DNA of 64,000 bases from contig CAYVKE010000003.1 of NCBI GenBank assembly GCA_964451935.1, forward strand, positions 13,135-77,134. The letters run 5' to 3'. The notes below the pieces were generated by a model that was given only the letters and a program-made list of their open reading frames with translations, was not told the DNA's origin and searched no databases. Each line of letters begins with the position of its first letter. Position 1 is the first letter of the stretch. Both the position numbers and the translations under genes were made by a program. This DNA comes from CALFXN01 sp964451935 (GTDB lineage Bacteria; Synergistota; Synergistia; Synergistales; Aminobacteriaceae). Below are positions 1 to 8,135 of this stretch, one piece after another.

Positions 1-792
1 GCAGCGGACGACGCGCGCTCCGGCCTCCGCTGCGCGCTCGCGGGTGTCATCCGCGCCGCCGCCGTCCGCGACGATGACTTCCGTATGGAACCCGAGCGCT
101 GCGGAGCGCACGGCGTCCGCGACGGCCGCGGCTTCGTTCAGGGCCGGGATGACGACGGAGATCAGAGGAGTCGCGTCGTGCAGGCCGGTCAGGTCTTCCG
201 GCCTGTCGACGTCCGTGAAGGCCGGAAGGACCGCCGTCGGAACGTGCGCGTCCGCCAGACGGCGAAGCGTCTCCCGCGCGACGCGCTCCGTGCTCCACGG
301 GATGCCCCGGAACAGAAGATCTTCGAATTCGGGGATTTCGCCGGGCCTCAGCCCGAGAAGGACATACCCTCCGTCCGCCGCGGGGGCGAGGGCGACGCTG
401 CGCGTTTCGAGCGCTGCGAGCGCGGCCGCGCAGACGGACGCGTCGAGGTCGGGGCAGTCCGTCCCGACAAGCAGAACGGCCGGGGCGCCCGACGCGGCGG
501 CGTCCGCGCAGCTTCGGGCGAGTCGTTCGCCGAGGTCGCCGTCTTCCTGGCCGGCGAAGCTCCACGGGCCGGGATGCAGCGCGCGGAAGGCGACCTCGGA
601 CGCGCCCGCTCCGCGAACTTCGAGATCCATTCCGAGCAGCGCGGCGGCGCGGACGCCTTCCGAAACCGTCCGCCCGAAGAGCGTCCTGGCTATCCCGGCC
701 GCGCCTTCGGCTCCGATCGCGGGGATCAGTCGAGTTTTGACCTCGCCAGCGCGCGGGTATTTCGCGAAGACGACGAGCCTCGGACGCGTCAT
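1..792 (-). CDS. TIGR04282-like / TIGR04283-like glycosyltransferase fusion (3' end outside window)
   Basis: The protein starts MTRPRLVVFAKYPRAGEVKT, the conserved opening of the TIGR04282 family (cofactor-guanylyltransferase-like nucleotidyltransferase fold), with LLVGTDCPDL near residue 110. From about residue 215 a second domain begins (ISVVIPALNEAAAVADAV, then EVIVADGGGADDT), which is the start of a TIGR04283 family-2 glycosyltransferase. The reading frame stays open to base 1, so only about 264 residues are visible. It lies 27 bp downstream of arsS on the same strand. Both families are usually separate genes in arsenosugar-type clusters and presumably add or modify the sugar part; that role is inferred from context. 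Confidence 0.85.
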   Translation of the reverse strand, partial: MTRPRLVVFAKYPRAGEVKTRLIPAIGAEGAAGIARTLFGRTVSEGVRAAALLGMDLEVRGAGASEVAFRALHPGPWSFAGQEDGDLGERLARSCADAAASGAPAVLLVGTDCPDLDASVCAAALAALETRSVALAPAADGGYVLLGLRPGEIPEFEDLLFRGIPWSTERVARETLRRLADAHVPTAVLPAFTDVDRPEDLTGLHDATPLISVVIPALNEAAAVADAVRSAALGFHTEVIVADGGGADDTRERAAEAGARVVRC

Positions 793-819
793 GGATCCGT
801 CACCGGCCGCTCCGCGGGC

Positions 820-1827
820 TCACTTGTCCCCGAGCGCTCCCTGACACGACGACCCCGCTCCGGCGGTGCAGGAGAAGCAGTGGCTGCGCACGACGATTTC
901 GCGGTTCGCGAGCGCGTCGTAGTCGAAGTCCCGGATATGGGCGGGCGCGCCGTCCGACAGCGGCATGTCCAGGATCTGGTTGAAGTCGCAGTCGAAGAGC
1001 CGCCCGTCGCAGCCGACCGAAAGCGTGCTCCGGCACATGACGTTTGCGACCGCAACCGGGTTGAACGATTGCCGCAGGAGGTTCATGTAGTCGATGAGGT
1101 TTCCGCTGCGCTTGAGAAAGTCGAGGTAGCGCCCGACGGGGCAGTTCGTCAGGCAAAAGAGCCGGTTGAACTCGATGCCGAAGTCCTGCCGCAGCCGCGT
1201 CCGGTATTCGTCTTCGAGCGCCTTCTGCGACGCGGGGAGAAACGCTCCGACCGGGTTGTGGACGAGGTCGAGCGTCCGTCCGCCGCCGGGCATGCCGTAC
1301 CCCAGTCCGTTCAGAAGGCGCAGCGCTTCGATGATGCGGTCGAAGACGCCCGGCCCCCGCATCCGGTCCGTGCTTTCGCGATGCAGGTTCGGCAGCGAGG
1401 CGACGACTTCGGCGCCGGTTTCGGCGTAGACGCCCGCGAAATGCCGGTAGGGCTCTTCGAGGAGGATCGCGACGTTGCTTCGGACGAGGACGCGCTTGCG
1501 CATCGCCGCTACTTTGTAGAGAAACCACTCGAGGTCCGGGTGCATTTCCGGCGCGCCGCCCGTGACGTCGAGCGTCGTGACGGCCGGATGTCCGGCCGCC
1601 CGAAGGCACGCTTCCAGGTCTTCCCGGGCCATCTCCTCGGCGCGCGACGGGGAGCTTTCCACGTGGCAGTGGCGGCAGCACAGGTTGCAGCGCCGCGTTA
1701 TGTTCATCTGCAGCGTGCCCGCCGACGCCGCGCGCAACGGATAGGCACCGCACGCGCGCAGCCGGTCGGCGAAGGATTCCGGACGGTCGAGGCTGTTTAG
1801 CAGGTCGTGCTGTTCGCGAAGGTCCAT
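820..1827 (-). CDS. arsS: ArsS-type radical SAM protein (arsenosugar biosynthesis)
   Basis: A 335-residue radical SAM protein. The cluster-binding cysteines are C47, C51 and C54 in RRCNLCCRHCHVE. The family-specific C-terminal half is clear: LVHNPVGAFLP, CRSTLSVGCDGRLFDCDFNQ, and a C-terminal HCFSCTAGAGSSC with C317, C320 and C328. This matches the TIGR04167 (rSAM_SeCys, ArsS) family, thought to transfer the deoxyadenosyl group to dimethylarsenite during arsenosugar formation. Its ATG directly abuts the stop codon of the upstream AhpD-like gene. Many family members contain selenocysteine; none is encoded within this gene. Cytosolic. Confidence 0.9.
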   Translation of the reverse strand: MDLREQHDLLNSLDRPESFADRLRACGAYPLRAASAGTLQMNITRRCNLCCRHCHVESSPSRAEEMAREDLEACLRAAGHPAVTTLDVTGGAPEMHPDLEWFLYKVAAMRKRVLVRSNVAILLEEPYRHFAGVYAETGAEVVASLPNLHRESTDRMRGPGVFDRIIEALRLLNGLGYGMPGGGRTLDLVHNPVGAFLPASQKALEDEYRTRLRQDFGIEFNRLFCLTNCPVGRYLDFLKRSGNLIDYMNLLRQSFNPVAVANVMCRSTLSVGCDGRLFDCDFNQILDMPLSDGAPAHIRDFDYDALANREIVVRSHCFSCTAGAGSSCQGALGDK

Positions 1828-2163
1828 CTACATCCCCTTTTTCCGGACGATCTTGCGCATCTGCGTCGCGTGCGCGAGCGTGTCGCCCGCGACCATCGCC
1901 GCGCCGACGTGGATCGCCTCCATCATCTCGTCCTCGTCCACGCCGAGGGACAGGCACTTGTTCGTGGTGGCGTCGATGCAGTAGGGGCAATGCCGGACCG
2001 TGGCCACGGCGAGCGCGATCAGGGCCTTCTCGCGCTCCGTCAGTGCGCCCGCGGACGTCGCCGCCGCGTAGTAGTCGAAGAATTTCGCTCCCTGCTCGGG
2101 CGCGACTTCGCCTATTTTCGGAAAGGCCTGAAGATCTTCGGGATCGTAATAGTCGCCGTTCAT
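1828..2163 (-). CDS. Carboxymuconolactone decarboxylase/AhpD-like protein of the arsenosugar cluster
   Basis: A 111-residue, all-helical CMD-family protein with the redox motif C59-P-Y-C62 in VRHCPYCIDATTN and a typical LTEREKALIALAVA helix before it. AhpD itself has a His four residues after the second Cys; here that position is Thr66, so this belongs to the shorter arsenosugar-associated peroxidase-like subgroup rather than to classical AhpD. Its ATG overlaps the stop of the upstream C_GCAxxG gene (ATGA) and its stop touches the ATG of arsS, so the three are almost certainly cotranslated. A thiol-disulfide or peroxide-handling role is inferred from family and neighbours. Confidence 0.82.
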   Translation of the reverse strand: MNGDYYDPEDLQAFPKIGEVAPEQGAKFFDYYAAATSAGALTEREKALIALAVATVRHCPYCIDATTNKCLSLGVDEDEMMEAIHVGAAMVAGDTLAHATQMRKIVRKKGM

Positions 2164-2618
2164 GCGTCCGATGCCTCCCTTTCGTCGTCGTTCACGGCCG
2201 TTCCGTCAAAGACGGGCTCCCAGAATCCGGCGGTCATCGCCGCCGTTTCGGCCGTCAGATCCCGGCACGCGTTTCGCCCGATCCGCTGCAAGAGCGTCCG
2301 CTTCGCGCGGATGGCCCGGCAGCACGTCGCGCCGAACCGCTCCTTGAAAGCGTCGTGAATTTCCATTGGAAGCCGCGCTCCGAGCGGGTGTTCCCGAATC
2401 CGGTTGAGCACGCCGCAGGCCATCATCGCGCCGTTCAGCGCGCCGCAGCAACAGCCGGAGTACATTCCCTCGCGCAGGAATTCGCCTGACGCGATGAGCA
2501 TTTCGGGAACCTCGACCCCGAATGCGTCGGCGACGCCGAGAAGCACCGCCGTCGCGCAGTTGTCGCGTTCTTTCATCACGCGCAGCGCCGATTCGCGCGC
2601 GCGTTCCGCGTATGTCAT
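2160..2618 (-). CDS. C_GCAxxG_C_C family redox protein
   Basis: The chosen start (MTYAERARESAL) has a good GGGAGG ribosome site; a start 24 bp further upstream is possible but lacks one. The protein shows the family layout: an early Cys in RDNCATAVL, a central YSGCCCGALNGAMMACG cluster, and later Cys in ATCCRAI and NACRDL. The family (PF09719) is considered redox active and is often found next to molybdo-, seleno- or arsenic-related genes. ATGA overlap with the following AhpD-like gene indicates coupling. The substrate is unknown; a thiol-relay partner of the arsenosugar enzymes is an inference. Confidence 0.78.
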   Translation of the reverse strand: MTYAERARESALRVMKERDNCATAVLLGVADAFGVEVPEMLIASGEFLREGMYSGCCCGALNGAMMACGVLNRIREHPLGARLPMEIHDAFKERFGATCCRAIRAKRTLLQRIGRNACRDLTAETAAMTAGFWEPVFDGTAVNDDEREASDA

Positions 2619-2655
2619 TCGCCGCTCCCTCCCGACCGCCATGCGTTCCGGCAGA

Positions 2656-3327
2656 TCACTCCCAGGGCGACAGTTCGCCCTGTATCATTGTATATTTGTG
2701 TGTTGCATATTTCGGCAATAGATTCACATCGTGCGAGCTGACAAGAATCGTCACCTTCCGCTCCGAGGCTTCTTTGAAAGCGTCCATGATGATTCGGGCG
2801 TTTTCGTCGTCCAGGTTGCTCGTGGGCTCGTCGGCGATGACGAGTTTCGGGGTGTGGACGAAGGCCCTGATGATTGAGACCCGCCGCCGCTCCCCTCCCG
2901 ACAGGACGGACGGGTATTCGTTCTCCATGCCTTTCAGTCCGAAGGTCTCCAGAAGCTCCATCCCTTTGCGGACGGCGTCGCCGCTTCTCTTTCCCAGAGC
3001 GGCCGGCATGCAGATGTTTTCCAGCACGGTGAAGTTCTGCAGCAGGTTGCGCCCCTGCAAAACGACGCCGATATCCGTTCGCCGCATTTCGGCGAGCAGG
3101 CTGCGGCTCATTCCGGTTATATCGCGCCCCAGGATCCGGATGCTTCCGGCGGTGGGTTGCACCAGCCCCGCGATGATGTTGAAGAGCGTGCTCTTTCCGC
3201 TGCCGGACGGACCGGTGATTCCGACGATCTCGCCTTCTCCGGCGTTCAGGTCCGCGCGCGACACGGCCGCGAACGTCTTTCCGGCGCGGGTATAGTCTTT
3301 CCTGACGCCCGTCATCTCGAGGACCAT
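2656..3327 (-). CDS. ABC transporter ATP-binding protein, MacB/LolD type
   Basis: A 223-residue ATPase. Visible motifs are Walker A GPSGSGKST, signature LSGGERRRVSI, Walker B KLVIADEPTSNLD and switch His in VSSHD. The start ATG shares its A with the TGA of the upstream FtsX-type permease gene, so the two are translationally coupled. MacB/LolD-class ATPases drive mechanotransmission complexes that act on substrates outside the membrane rather than passing solutes through it. The DUF4418 and YdjY genes upstream form a cassette with it; the transported or extruded substrate cannot be read from the sequence. Confidence 0.9.
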   Translation of the reverse strand: MVLEMTGVRKDYTRAGKTFAAVSRADLNAGEGEIVGITGPSGSGKSTLFNIIAGLVQPTAGSIRILGRDITGMSRSLLAEMRRTDIGVVLQGRNLLQNFTVLENICMPAALGKRSGDAVRKGMELLETFGLKGMENEYPSVLSGGERRRVSIIRAFVHTPKLVIADEPTSNLDDENARIIMDAFKEASERKVTILVSSHDVNLLPKYATHKYTMIQGELSPWE

Positions 3328-4550
3328 CACTCTTCCCCCTGTATCAGGCGGAAGGGTTCCTGCCCGCCGATTTCCATGACGGAGTACGCCGAAGCGCACA
3401 GGCTGACGAGCAGCGGCACGCCCGCGCATTTGAGCGCCGTTGCGGTCAGGAAGGCGAAGGAGGTCGCCAGTGACGGGATCCCGAGTTTCAGGACGACGGC
3501 GTTTTGGAAGATCGCCAGCAGCGCTCCGGAAACCGCGACGCCCAGAATGCCCCCCGCGGCGCCGATAACGGCGGCTTCCGTCAGGATTATGGCCGCAAGC
3601 TGCGGACTGGTGGCGCCGACCGCCGCGAGGACGCCGAACTCGTATCTCCGTTCGTTGATGGTGATCGTGAAAATGCACGCCAGGGCCGGAATCACCAAAA
3701 GGAACAGCGCCGCCGTCAGGAACGAGCCGTAGGCGGAAAGCTGCTTCATCGAGTCGGATATCCGGCCGAACAAGCCGTTTCGCGTCAACGCATGCAGGGG
3801 CGAATCCCGCAGCGAGCCGTTGAGCAGCGCCGCGACGAACGCGCCGTCCGCACCCTCGCGCAGCCGGATCATGAGCGTCGAGACGACCGATCGTTCGTTT
3901 GCGACGTCGCCGGAAATGACGTCGCGCAGTTCGGGCGTTCGCATGAGGTCATACGCCGTTTCGAAGTTCATGTAGACCCGGTTGTCGAAGCCCGTGTCCG
4001 TTTTCGCCAGGACTCCGGCGACCCTGACGGGCATATTGAAGAACCGTATCGTGTCGCCGACGTTGGCGACGATTTTCGAACCGATGATGACCTGCCCCTT
4101 TTCCAGCTTCGGAACCTTCATTTCCTCGAGCCACGGGCGAACGATGAAATCCGACTCCGGGTCGAACGCCACGATCTGCGTCGGTTGCAGGCAGCACGCA
4201 GCGTCGAGCGTCGCCAGGCAGAGCTGCGGGGTGATCCGGTCGATGCCCGGCGTCGACGAAATCCGGTCGATCCAGCTCCTGTCGAAATAGAAGCCGAGGC
4301 GTTCGCCGAGGAGGATGGAGTCCGCGATATCGTCCGCGGCCTTCGGCGCGACGATGATATCGGCGCCCATGCGTGCGATCGTCGTGTCGAGGCGCTGCTC
4401 CATGCTCGTGACGAGGACGGAGCTGACGAAGAGCGATGCGGCCATGACGCACGCGAAAAAGACCATGAATCCGGTACGGATGCTCCGGCGCGCGAGGTTT
4501 CTGACCGCCATTCCGAAGAGCGTCAAGAGCGGTTTCGTTTCTTCATTCAA
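3327..4550 (-). CDS. FtsX/MacB-type ABC permease
   Basis: A 407-residue protein with one N-terminal membrane helix (about residues 28-50), a large extracytoplasmic domain, and three C-terminal helices (about 275-300, 325-350, 370-395), the standard FtsX layout. The periplasmic domain contains an unusual Cys-rich stretch DAACCLQPTQIVAFDP that is not general for MacB and may bind a metal or thiol-reactive ligand. It pairs with the ATPase that overlaps its stop codon. It lies 31 bp downstream of the DUF4418 gene. The substrate is unknown. Confidence 0.85.
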   Translation of the reverse strand: MNEETKPLLTLFGMAVRNLARRSIRTGFMVFFACVMAASLFVSSVLVTSMEQRLDTTIARMGADIIVAPKAADDIADSILLGERLGFYFDRSWIDRISSTPGIDRITPQLCLATLDAACCLQPTQIVAFDPESDFIVRPWLEEMKVPKLEKGQVIIGSKIVANVGDTIRFFNMPVRVAGVLAKTDTGFDNRVYMNFETAYDLMRTPELRDVISGDVANERSVVSTLMIRLREGADGAFVAALLNGSLRDSPLHALTRNGLFGRISDSMKQLSAYGSFLTAALFLLVIPALACIFTITINERRYEFGVLAAVGATSPQLAAIILTEAAVIGAAGGILGVAVSGALLAIFQNAVVLKLGIPSLATSFAFLTATALKCAGVPLLVSLCASAYSVMEIGGQEPFRLIQGEE

Positions 4551-4581
4551 TCGAATATCTCCTTACCCGGTTCGGCATAAA

Positions 4582-4980
4582 TTAAATTTTATTTCTTGTA
4601 ATTCTAAATATAATTACAGCTTGAACGATACTATTTATCGCGCTAATCACGTAAATAGAAGGAAATGTGGAAACGCGGCACGCCATAGCCGGATTCATGC
4701 AGCCGCCGATGATGAATGCGGGAATGCAGACGGCCGTAACGCTCATGGCGATGCTCATGGCGCTCATGCGGCGGATATCCTCTCCATCTTTCGCCGTCAG
4801 GATCATGATTCCCTGGACGACGAACAGGATTCCGAGCGCCAGCTCCGCCCTGCAACTCCAGAAGCATTTCATGATTTTGACTTCCGCGCCGCATGTCCTG
4901 AAAAGAAACCATGGGCCGAAAGCCAGCAACAAGCCGGTAATGATCGTACACAAACCCGATGTCAGACGATTCGTCTTCAC
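4582..4980 (-). CDS. DUF4418 family membrane protein
   Basis: A 132-residue protein with four predicted membrane helices. The first pair flanks the DUF4418 signature: FGPWFLFRTCGAE followed by MKCFWSCRAELALG, with further Cys in VCIPAFIIGGCMNPAMAC. DUF4418 has no assigned function. In this window it sits between a small membrane protein and an FtsX-type ABC transporter; the clustered Cys residues near membrane surfaces suggest a metal or redox site. That reading is inference only. Confidence 0.78.
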   Translation of the reverse strand: MKTNRLTSGLCTIITGLLLAFGPWFLFRTCGAEVKIMKCFWSCRAELALGILFVVQGIMILTAKDGEDIRRMSAMSIAMSVTAVCIPAFIIGGCMNPAMACRVSTFPSIYVISAINSIVQAVIIFRITRNKI

Positions 4981-5047
4981 GATGCGACCAAGACCTTTCC
5001 GGGATTTTCGAAACCTTCGATGACGCGTGTGCGCCCGCCTCGGGCGT

Positions 5048-5425
5048 TCACGCCTTTTCCTTCGTTCCGATTGCGATAACGCTCCATCCGGACGCCAAAA
5101 GAGCGGCCAAAACGACGTTGATCGCGTCGACGGGCGTTCTGTCGATCCCCAGACCTTCCCGCAGGATGAACGCCGGTACGGCGAAGAGGCGCTCCCATCC
5201 GAGGAGCAACGCGCAGCACCCGATCGCTCCGGCGAGACTCGCGGTCGTGCCGCTGCGGCCCGGCCGCAGACCCCGGAGATGCGCGCACAGCGAGAGGATC
5301 GCCCAGAGTCCGAACAGGATCCAGCCCATGTTCACGCGCATTTCCAGCCAGGTGATCTGGAAAAGGGCTACGGCGGCGGCCGTAGCCCAGAGAAATGAGT
5401 TGTACAGCAGGGCGAAGGTCTTCAT
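5048..5425 (-). CDS. Small four-helix membrane protein of unknown function
   Basis: Starting at MKTFALLYNSFLWATAA the product is 125 residues with four hydrophobic segments (about 8-25, 32-48, 60-76 and 100-118). I do not recognise a family. It sits 14 bp downstream of the ydjY-like gene and 67 bp upstream of the DUF4418 gene, all leftward, so it is probably part of the same cassette. The start was placed at the Met just after the upstream stop because the longer frame overlaps the ydjY-like gene and has low-complexity Arg/Gly composition typical of an antisense shadow. Confidence 0.6.
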   Translation of the reverse strand: MKTFALLYNSFLWATAAAVALFQITWLEMRVNMGWILFGLWAILSLCAHLRGLRPGRSGTTASLAGAIGCCALLLGWERLFAVPAFILREGLGIDRTPVDAINVVLAALLASGWSVIAIGTKEKA

Positions 5426-5439
5426 GCCCCGAACGCGCG

Positions 5440-6099
5440 TCACTCCGCCAAGCGGAAGATGACGGACACGCGCGCGCCGTCCTTTGGCAGGACGTCCTTG
5501 TCTCCGTAGAACTGGACGACCTTGTTCTGCGTCGTTCCCGTCGGATACGCCGCGTCGCTCGTGATGCCCACCGCGCAACTGTCGAGGCACAGCACGCACC
5601 CCGTATTGGCCTTTTTCGCCGCGGGAAGGTTGCCGCCGAAGCGAATATCCATAGGACGTTTTTCCGTCGCCTTGATGATCTTGTCGAACGGGATTTCCCC
5701 GTTGGAGCCCTCCCACTTCACGAAGACGTTCAGCTTGTCTCCCTGGACGCTCTTGCCGTTCTTCGGGCCGGCCTTCATGTCTTCCATGGTCACGTTGTTG
5801 CCCGCCTTCGCTCCGATGGCGAGGAGCGCGTCATGAAACTCCTTCTCGTTCGAAAGGCCGCGAAGCACGGATTTCTGCCCGTTCGAGCCCGACACGAAGA
5901 CGACCCCGTGACGGGTGGGTTCCGTGAAGTATTTGCCGTTGACCTCGGCGGGCATGACGATCTCCTTCGCCGCCTTGTTGATCTGCATCGAAAGGCCCTT
6001 TTCCCCCTCGACCTTTTCGACCTTCGTGGTATTGACATACACATATCCGCCTGCCGCCAAAACCACGACGGCGAGAGCCGCGAGCACTTTCCTGTTCAT
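5440..6099 (-). CDS. YdjY domain-containing exported protein
   Basis: A 219-residue protein with an N-terminal signal or anchor (residues 4-22, KVLAALAVVVLAAGGYVYV). The YdjY features are visible: HGVVFVSGSNGQKSVLRGLS, then MEDMKAG..VQGDKLNVFVKW, IPFDKII, MDIRFGGNLP, and the cysteines of TGCVLCLDSCAVGI. YdjY domains are extracytoplasmic and uncharacterised. Here the gene begins a cassette with a small membrane protein, DUF4418 and an FtsX/ABC pair, suggesting it is the soluble partner of that transporter-like machine. The AGGAATATTC before the ATG gives a plausible ribosome site. Confidence 0.82.
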   Translation of the reverse strand: MNRKVLAALAVVVLAAGGYVYVNTTKVEKVEGEKGLSMQINKAAKEIVMPAEVNGKYFTEPTRHGVVFVSGSNGQKSVLRGLSNEKEFHDALLAIGAKAGNNVTMEDMKAGPKNGKSVQGDKLNVFVKWEGSNGEIPFDKIIKATEKRPMDIRFGGNLPAAKKANTGCVLCLDSCAVGITSDAAYPTGTTQNKVVQFYGDKDVLPKDGARVSVIFRLAE

Positions 6100-6139
6100 G
6101 AATATTCCTCCCCGTATGTTTTTTTGGTGATTCCGCGGA

Positions 6140-6153
6140 CGGAAACGTTTCCG
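6140..6153. repeat. Perfect 14-bp palindrome between the VTT and ydjY-like genes
   Basis: CGGAAACGTTTCCG reads the same on both strands and lies in the 93-bp gap upstream of the ydjY-like gene. It could be an operator or a chance palindrome; no convincing -35/-10 pair was seen beside it. Confidence 0.4.
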
Positions 6154-6192
6154 CCCGGACTGCCTCCGTACATATATTCCCCGTTTTCCTGC

Positions 6193-6936
6193 CTACGGCC
6201 TCCCTTCATCCGCCGCAGACGGCGCGCCGTCGCATTTCAGGAACCTCCGGTACAGGAAGATTCCGAGCATCACGACCAGAACGGCGAGCGCGCCTGCGCA
6301 CAGGAAAAGACACCGTCTGTTTTCCTCCGACACGAGTCCCGCCGTTGCGACCGTGAAAAGGGCCACGCCCGGAGCCATAAAGAGAAACGTGTAGAGCGTG
6401 TACGGCAGCAGGGGGATGTCCGTGACGCCGTACGCGAAGTTCTGGATGTTGTAGGGAAACACGGGCAACAGTCGCGTGACCAGCAGGAGCAGGACGGCGC
6501 TCCTGCCGGCGTCGTCGAAGAGAAGCCGTTTCAGCAGGGGGTTCTTTTCGAGCATGGGTTTGACGCTGCCCTTCAGAAAATACCTTCCGGCAAGAAAGGC
6601 CAGTACGGCGCCCGCCGTCGCCGCGACGAGACACAGAAGCGTTCCCATGACGGGCCCGAAAAGAATCCCCCCGATGACGGCGAAGGCGACCCCCGGAAGC
6701 GCCAGAAGCACGCAGCCTGCGCTCGTCGCCGCGAGGTACGCGAGCGCCGCGATCGCGTAATTCTCTCCGATCATCGACCGGAGGATCGTCAGGGCGGCGG
6801 GGTCCGTGACGTATCCGGACCAGCCGTACCGGCGGTTCAGGATCACCGTCAGGATACAGATCAGAAGCAGCGCGGCCGGTTTGCCGATCTTCTTCATCGC
6901 CGGAAGCGGCGCGGCGACGTTTTTTGTTCCGTTCAT
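6193..6936 (-). CDS. TVP38/TMEM64 (VTT domain) membrane protein
   Basis: A 247-residue integral membrane protein. The chosen start MNGTKNVAAPLP follows a GGGAGG at a slightly long spacing. The VTT core is recognisable: LLALPGVAFAVIGGILFGPVMG, then AFLAGRYFLKG, and VTRLLPVFPYNIQNFAYG. VTT proteins are lipid-scramblase-like or DedA-related; the natural substrate in bacteria is mostly unknown, although family members occur in selenite, mercury and arsenic gene clusters. It is the first gene of the leftward unit that ends in the arsenosugar genes. A second VTT gene occurs at 27988-28683. Confidence 0.85.
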   Translation of the reverse strand: MNGTKNVAAPLPAMKKIGKPAALLLICILTVILNRRYGWSGYVTDPAALTILRSMIGENYAIAALAYLAATSAGCVLLALPGVAFAVIGGILFGPVMGTLLCLVAATAGAVLAFLAGRYFLKGSVKPMLEKNPLLKRLLFDDAGRSAVLLLLVTRLLPVFPYNIQNFAYGVTDIPLLPYTLYTFLFMAPGVALFTVATAGLVSEENRRCLFLCAGALAVLVVMLGIFLYRRFLKCDGAPSAADEGRP

Positions 6937-7213
6937 TCCGTATCGATGCCCCTCCCAAAACTCACAATAAAAAATACGAATAGAGCATGTCGCGGCGGCA
7001 TGCGGGGGAAGCGCTGCGTCGGGAACGCAACACATATCCGTATCCCGGAGATTCCGGAATACGGACGAAATATAATATCGGGGGCGAAATACGCCGAGTC
7101 GTTACCGGAGCGGGGTCAGCGGAGTGTTCGGAAGCAGGAGAAGACGATGCTCGCACGCATCATGAAAGGACATACGGACGCTGAATCCGCATCAACGACA
7201 TCATGTCGAAGAA

Positions 7214-7230
7214 AATGCACGACGTGCATT
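7214..7230. repeat. Palindrome AATGCACG-A-CGTGCATT
   Basis: A perfect 8+1+8 inverted repeat within the leader of the leftward VTT/YdjY/arsenosugar unit. Related ATGCA-type palindromes of the same 15-bp core spacing occur at 22764-22778 and 26809-26823, both also in gene-less stretches before transcription units. Confidence 0.5.
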
Positions 7231-7329
7231 CCGACGGCGGATTCCCGTCAGAGTCCCTGCATGAACATGGAGTCACCGCCTTTCAAAAACGCAGGATGAT
7301 CGAATATTTGCATCTGTAAATGTAAAAAT

Positions 7330-7359
7330 ATAATAGCGAAATCTGTCAGATTTTGTCAA
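7330..7359 (-). promoter_or_regulatory. Leftward sigma-70 promoter with operator-like palindrome in the spacer
   Basis: On the minus strand TTGACA (7354-7359) and TATTAT (7330-7335) are separated by 18 bp. The spacer holds the perfect inverted repeat AAATCTG-T-CAGATTT (plus-strand 7339-7353), a likely repressor site. It is the only good promoter seen for the leftward genes down to base 1. Confidence 0.7.
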
Positions 7360-7394
7360 GTTCTGAAGAAACAGCCGATCGCGACCGGGAGCTG

Positions 7395-7868
7395 TCAATC
7401 CGGCGCGCTTCGGCGGAGCGTGGCGATGACGCGGTCCCCTGGGCGGATGCGCCCGCCTTCGAGAACGGCGCAGAAGACACCCTTCCGGGGCATGATGCAG
7501 TCCCCCGTCGCATAGTAGATCGCACAATGCGAGTGGCACACCTTGCCGATCTGCGTGACTTCCAGCAAGGTTTCTCCGATCCGGAGGCGATCTCCGATGC
7601 GGAATTCCCCGGAGTCGATGTCGCGGAGCACCAGATTTTCCGCAAAGCTTCCGAAACGGATCGAGGGCAGGCGTTTTTTCATGTCCAGAATATCCGCCTC
7701 GGAAAGAAAGCTCACCTGCCGGTGCGCAAAGCCGAAGTGTCCGTCCCCTTCGAGTCCCTTGCCGACGACGGCGACCGCCTCCGGCGTTTCGTCCTTCTGA
7801 ACGCCCTTGGTCGGGGCGATGCAGACCGCCGCGACGGATCCGTACAGGGTAACGACGTTTTCCTCCAT
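7395..7868 (-). CDS. MOSC domain-containing protein
   Basis: From MEENVVTLYGSVAAVC the product is 157 residues, a single compact MOSC domain: GLEGDGHFGFAHRQVSFLS near residue 37, FAENLVLRD, RIGDRLRIGETLLEVTQIGKVCHSHC and MPRKGVFCAVLEGGRIRPGD. Stand-alone MOSC proteins are linked to molybdenum-cofactor sulfur handling or reduction of N-hydroxylated compounds. It is transcribed away from the cysE leader, with a TATAAT-like -10 at plus-strand 7908-7913. A persulfide-carrier role would fit the neighbouring cysteine genes but is not shown. Confidence 0.85.
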   Translation of the reverse strand: MEENVVTLYGSVAAVCIAPTKGVQKDETPEAVAVVGKGLEGDGHFGFAHRQVSFLSEADILDMKKRLPSIRFGSFAENLVLRDIDSGEFRIGDRLRIGETLLEVTQIGKVCHSHCAIYYATGDCIMPRKGVFCAVLEGGRIRPGDRVIATLRRSAPD

Positions 7869-8065
7869 ACGAGCATCACCGCCTGAAAAGTTTCCGGATA
7901 TGCGTTGATTATACGCTCGCTTCCGGGATGACATTCGGTTACAAGCACATCGGCCCGTATCATCCGACGGTTTTGCGGAAACGACTTCGCGCATCGCGCA
8001 TGACGCGGATGCCCCTCATCGCGGGATGCTTCGACCTGTCCGGTCGTAAAGACGAAAATTCCCTC

Positions 8066-8094
8066 TTGCAATTCCGACTGAAACAGTATAGAAT
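8066..8094 (+). promoter_or_regulatory. Sigma-70 promoter for the cysE leader
   Basis: TTGCAA (8066-8071), a 17-bp spacer, and TAGAAT (8089-8094). Transcription would start near 8101, giving a leader of about 35 nt before the leader-peptide ATG. Confidence 0.75.
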
Positions 8095-8135
8095 GCCGCG
8101 CTATGAGAACATATCGCGAGATAAAGGGTGCTTTT

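Larger units (their letters stand above)
6937..7394 (-). other. Long gene-less leader between the MOSC gene and the VTT gene
   Basis: No convincing gene was found in these 458 bases. They contain a leftward promoter (7330-7359) with a palindrome in its spacer and, in the roughly 390-base transcribed leader, a 17-bp palindrome (7214-7230). A six-codon frame starting MFMQGL lies near 7270 on the minus strand but has a poor ribosome site. No riboswitch class was recognised. Confidence 0.5.

Noticed and set aside
790..822. In-phase TGA between arsS and the glycosyltransferase gene as a possible selenocysteine
   Set aside because: ArsS already ends with its full conserved C-terminus before the TGA and the next protein has a normal start (MTRPRLVVFAKYP). 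The nine codons between look like a spacer.
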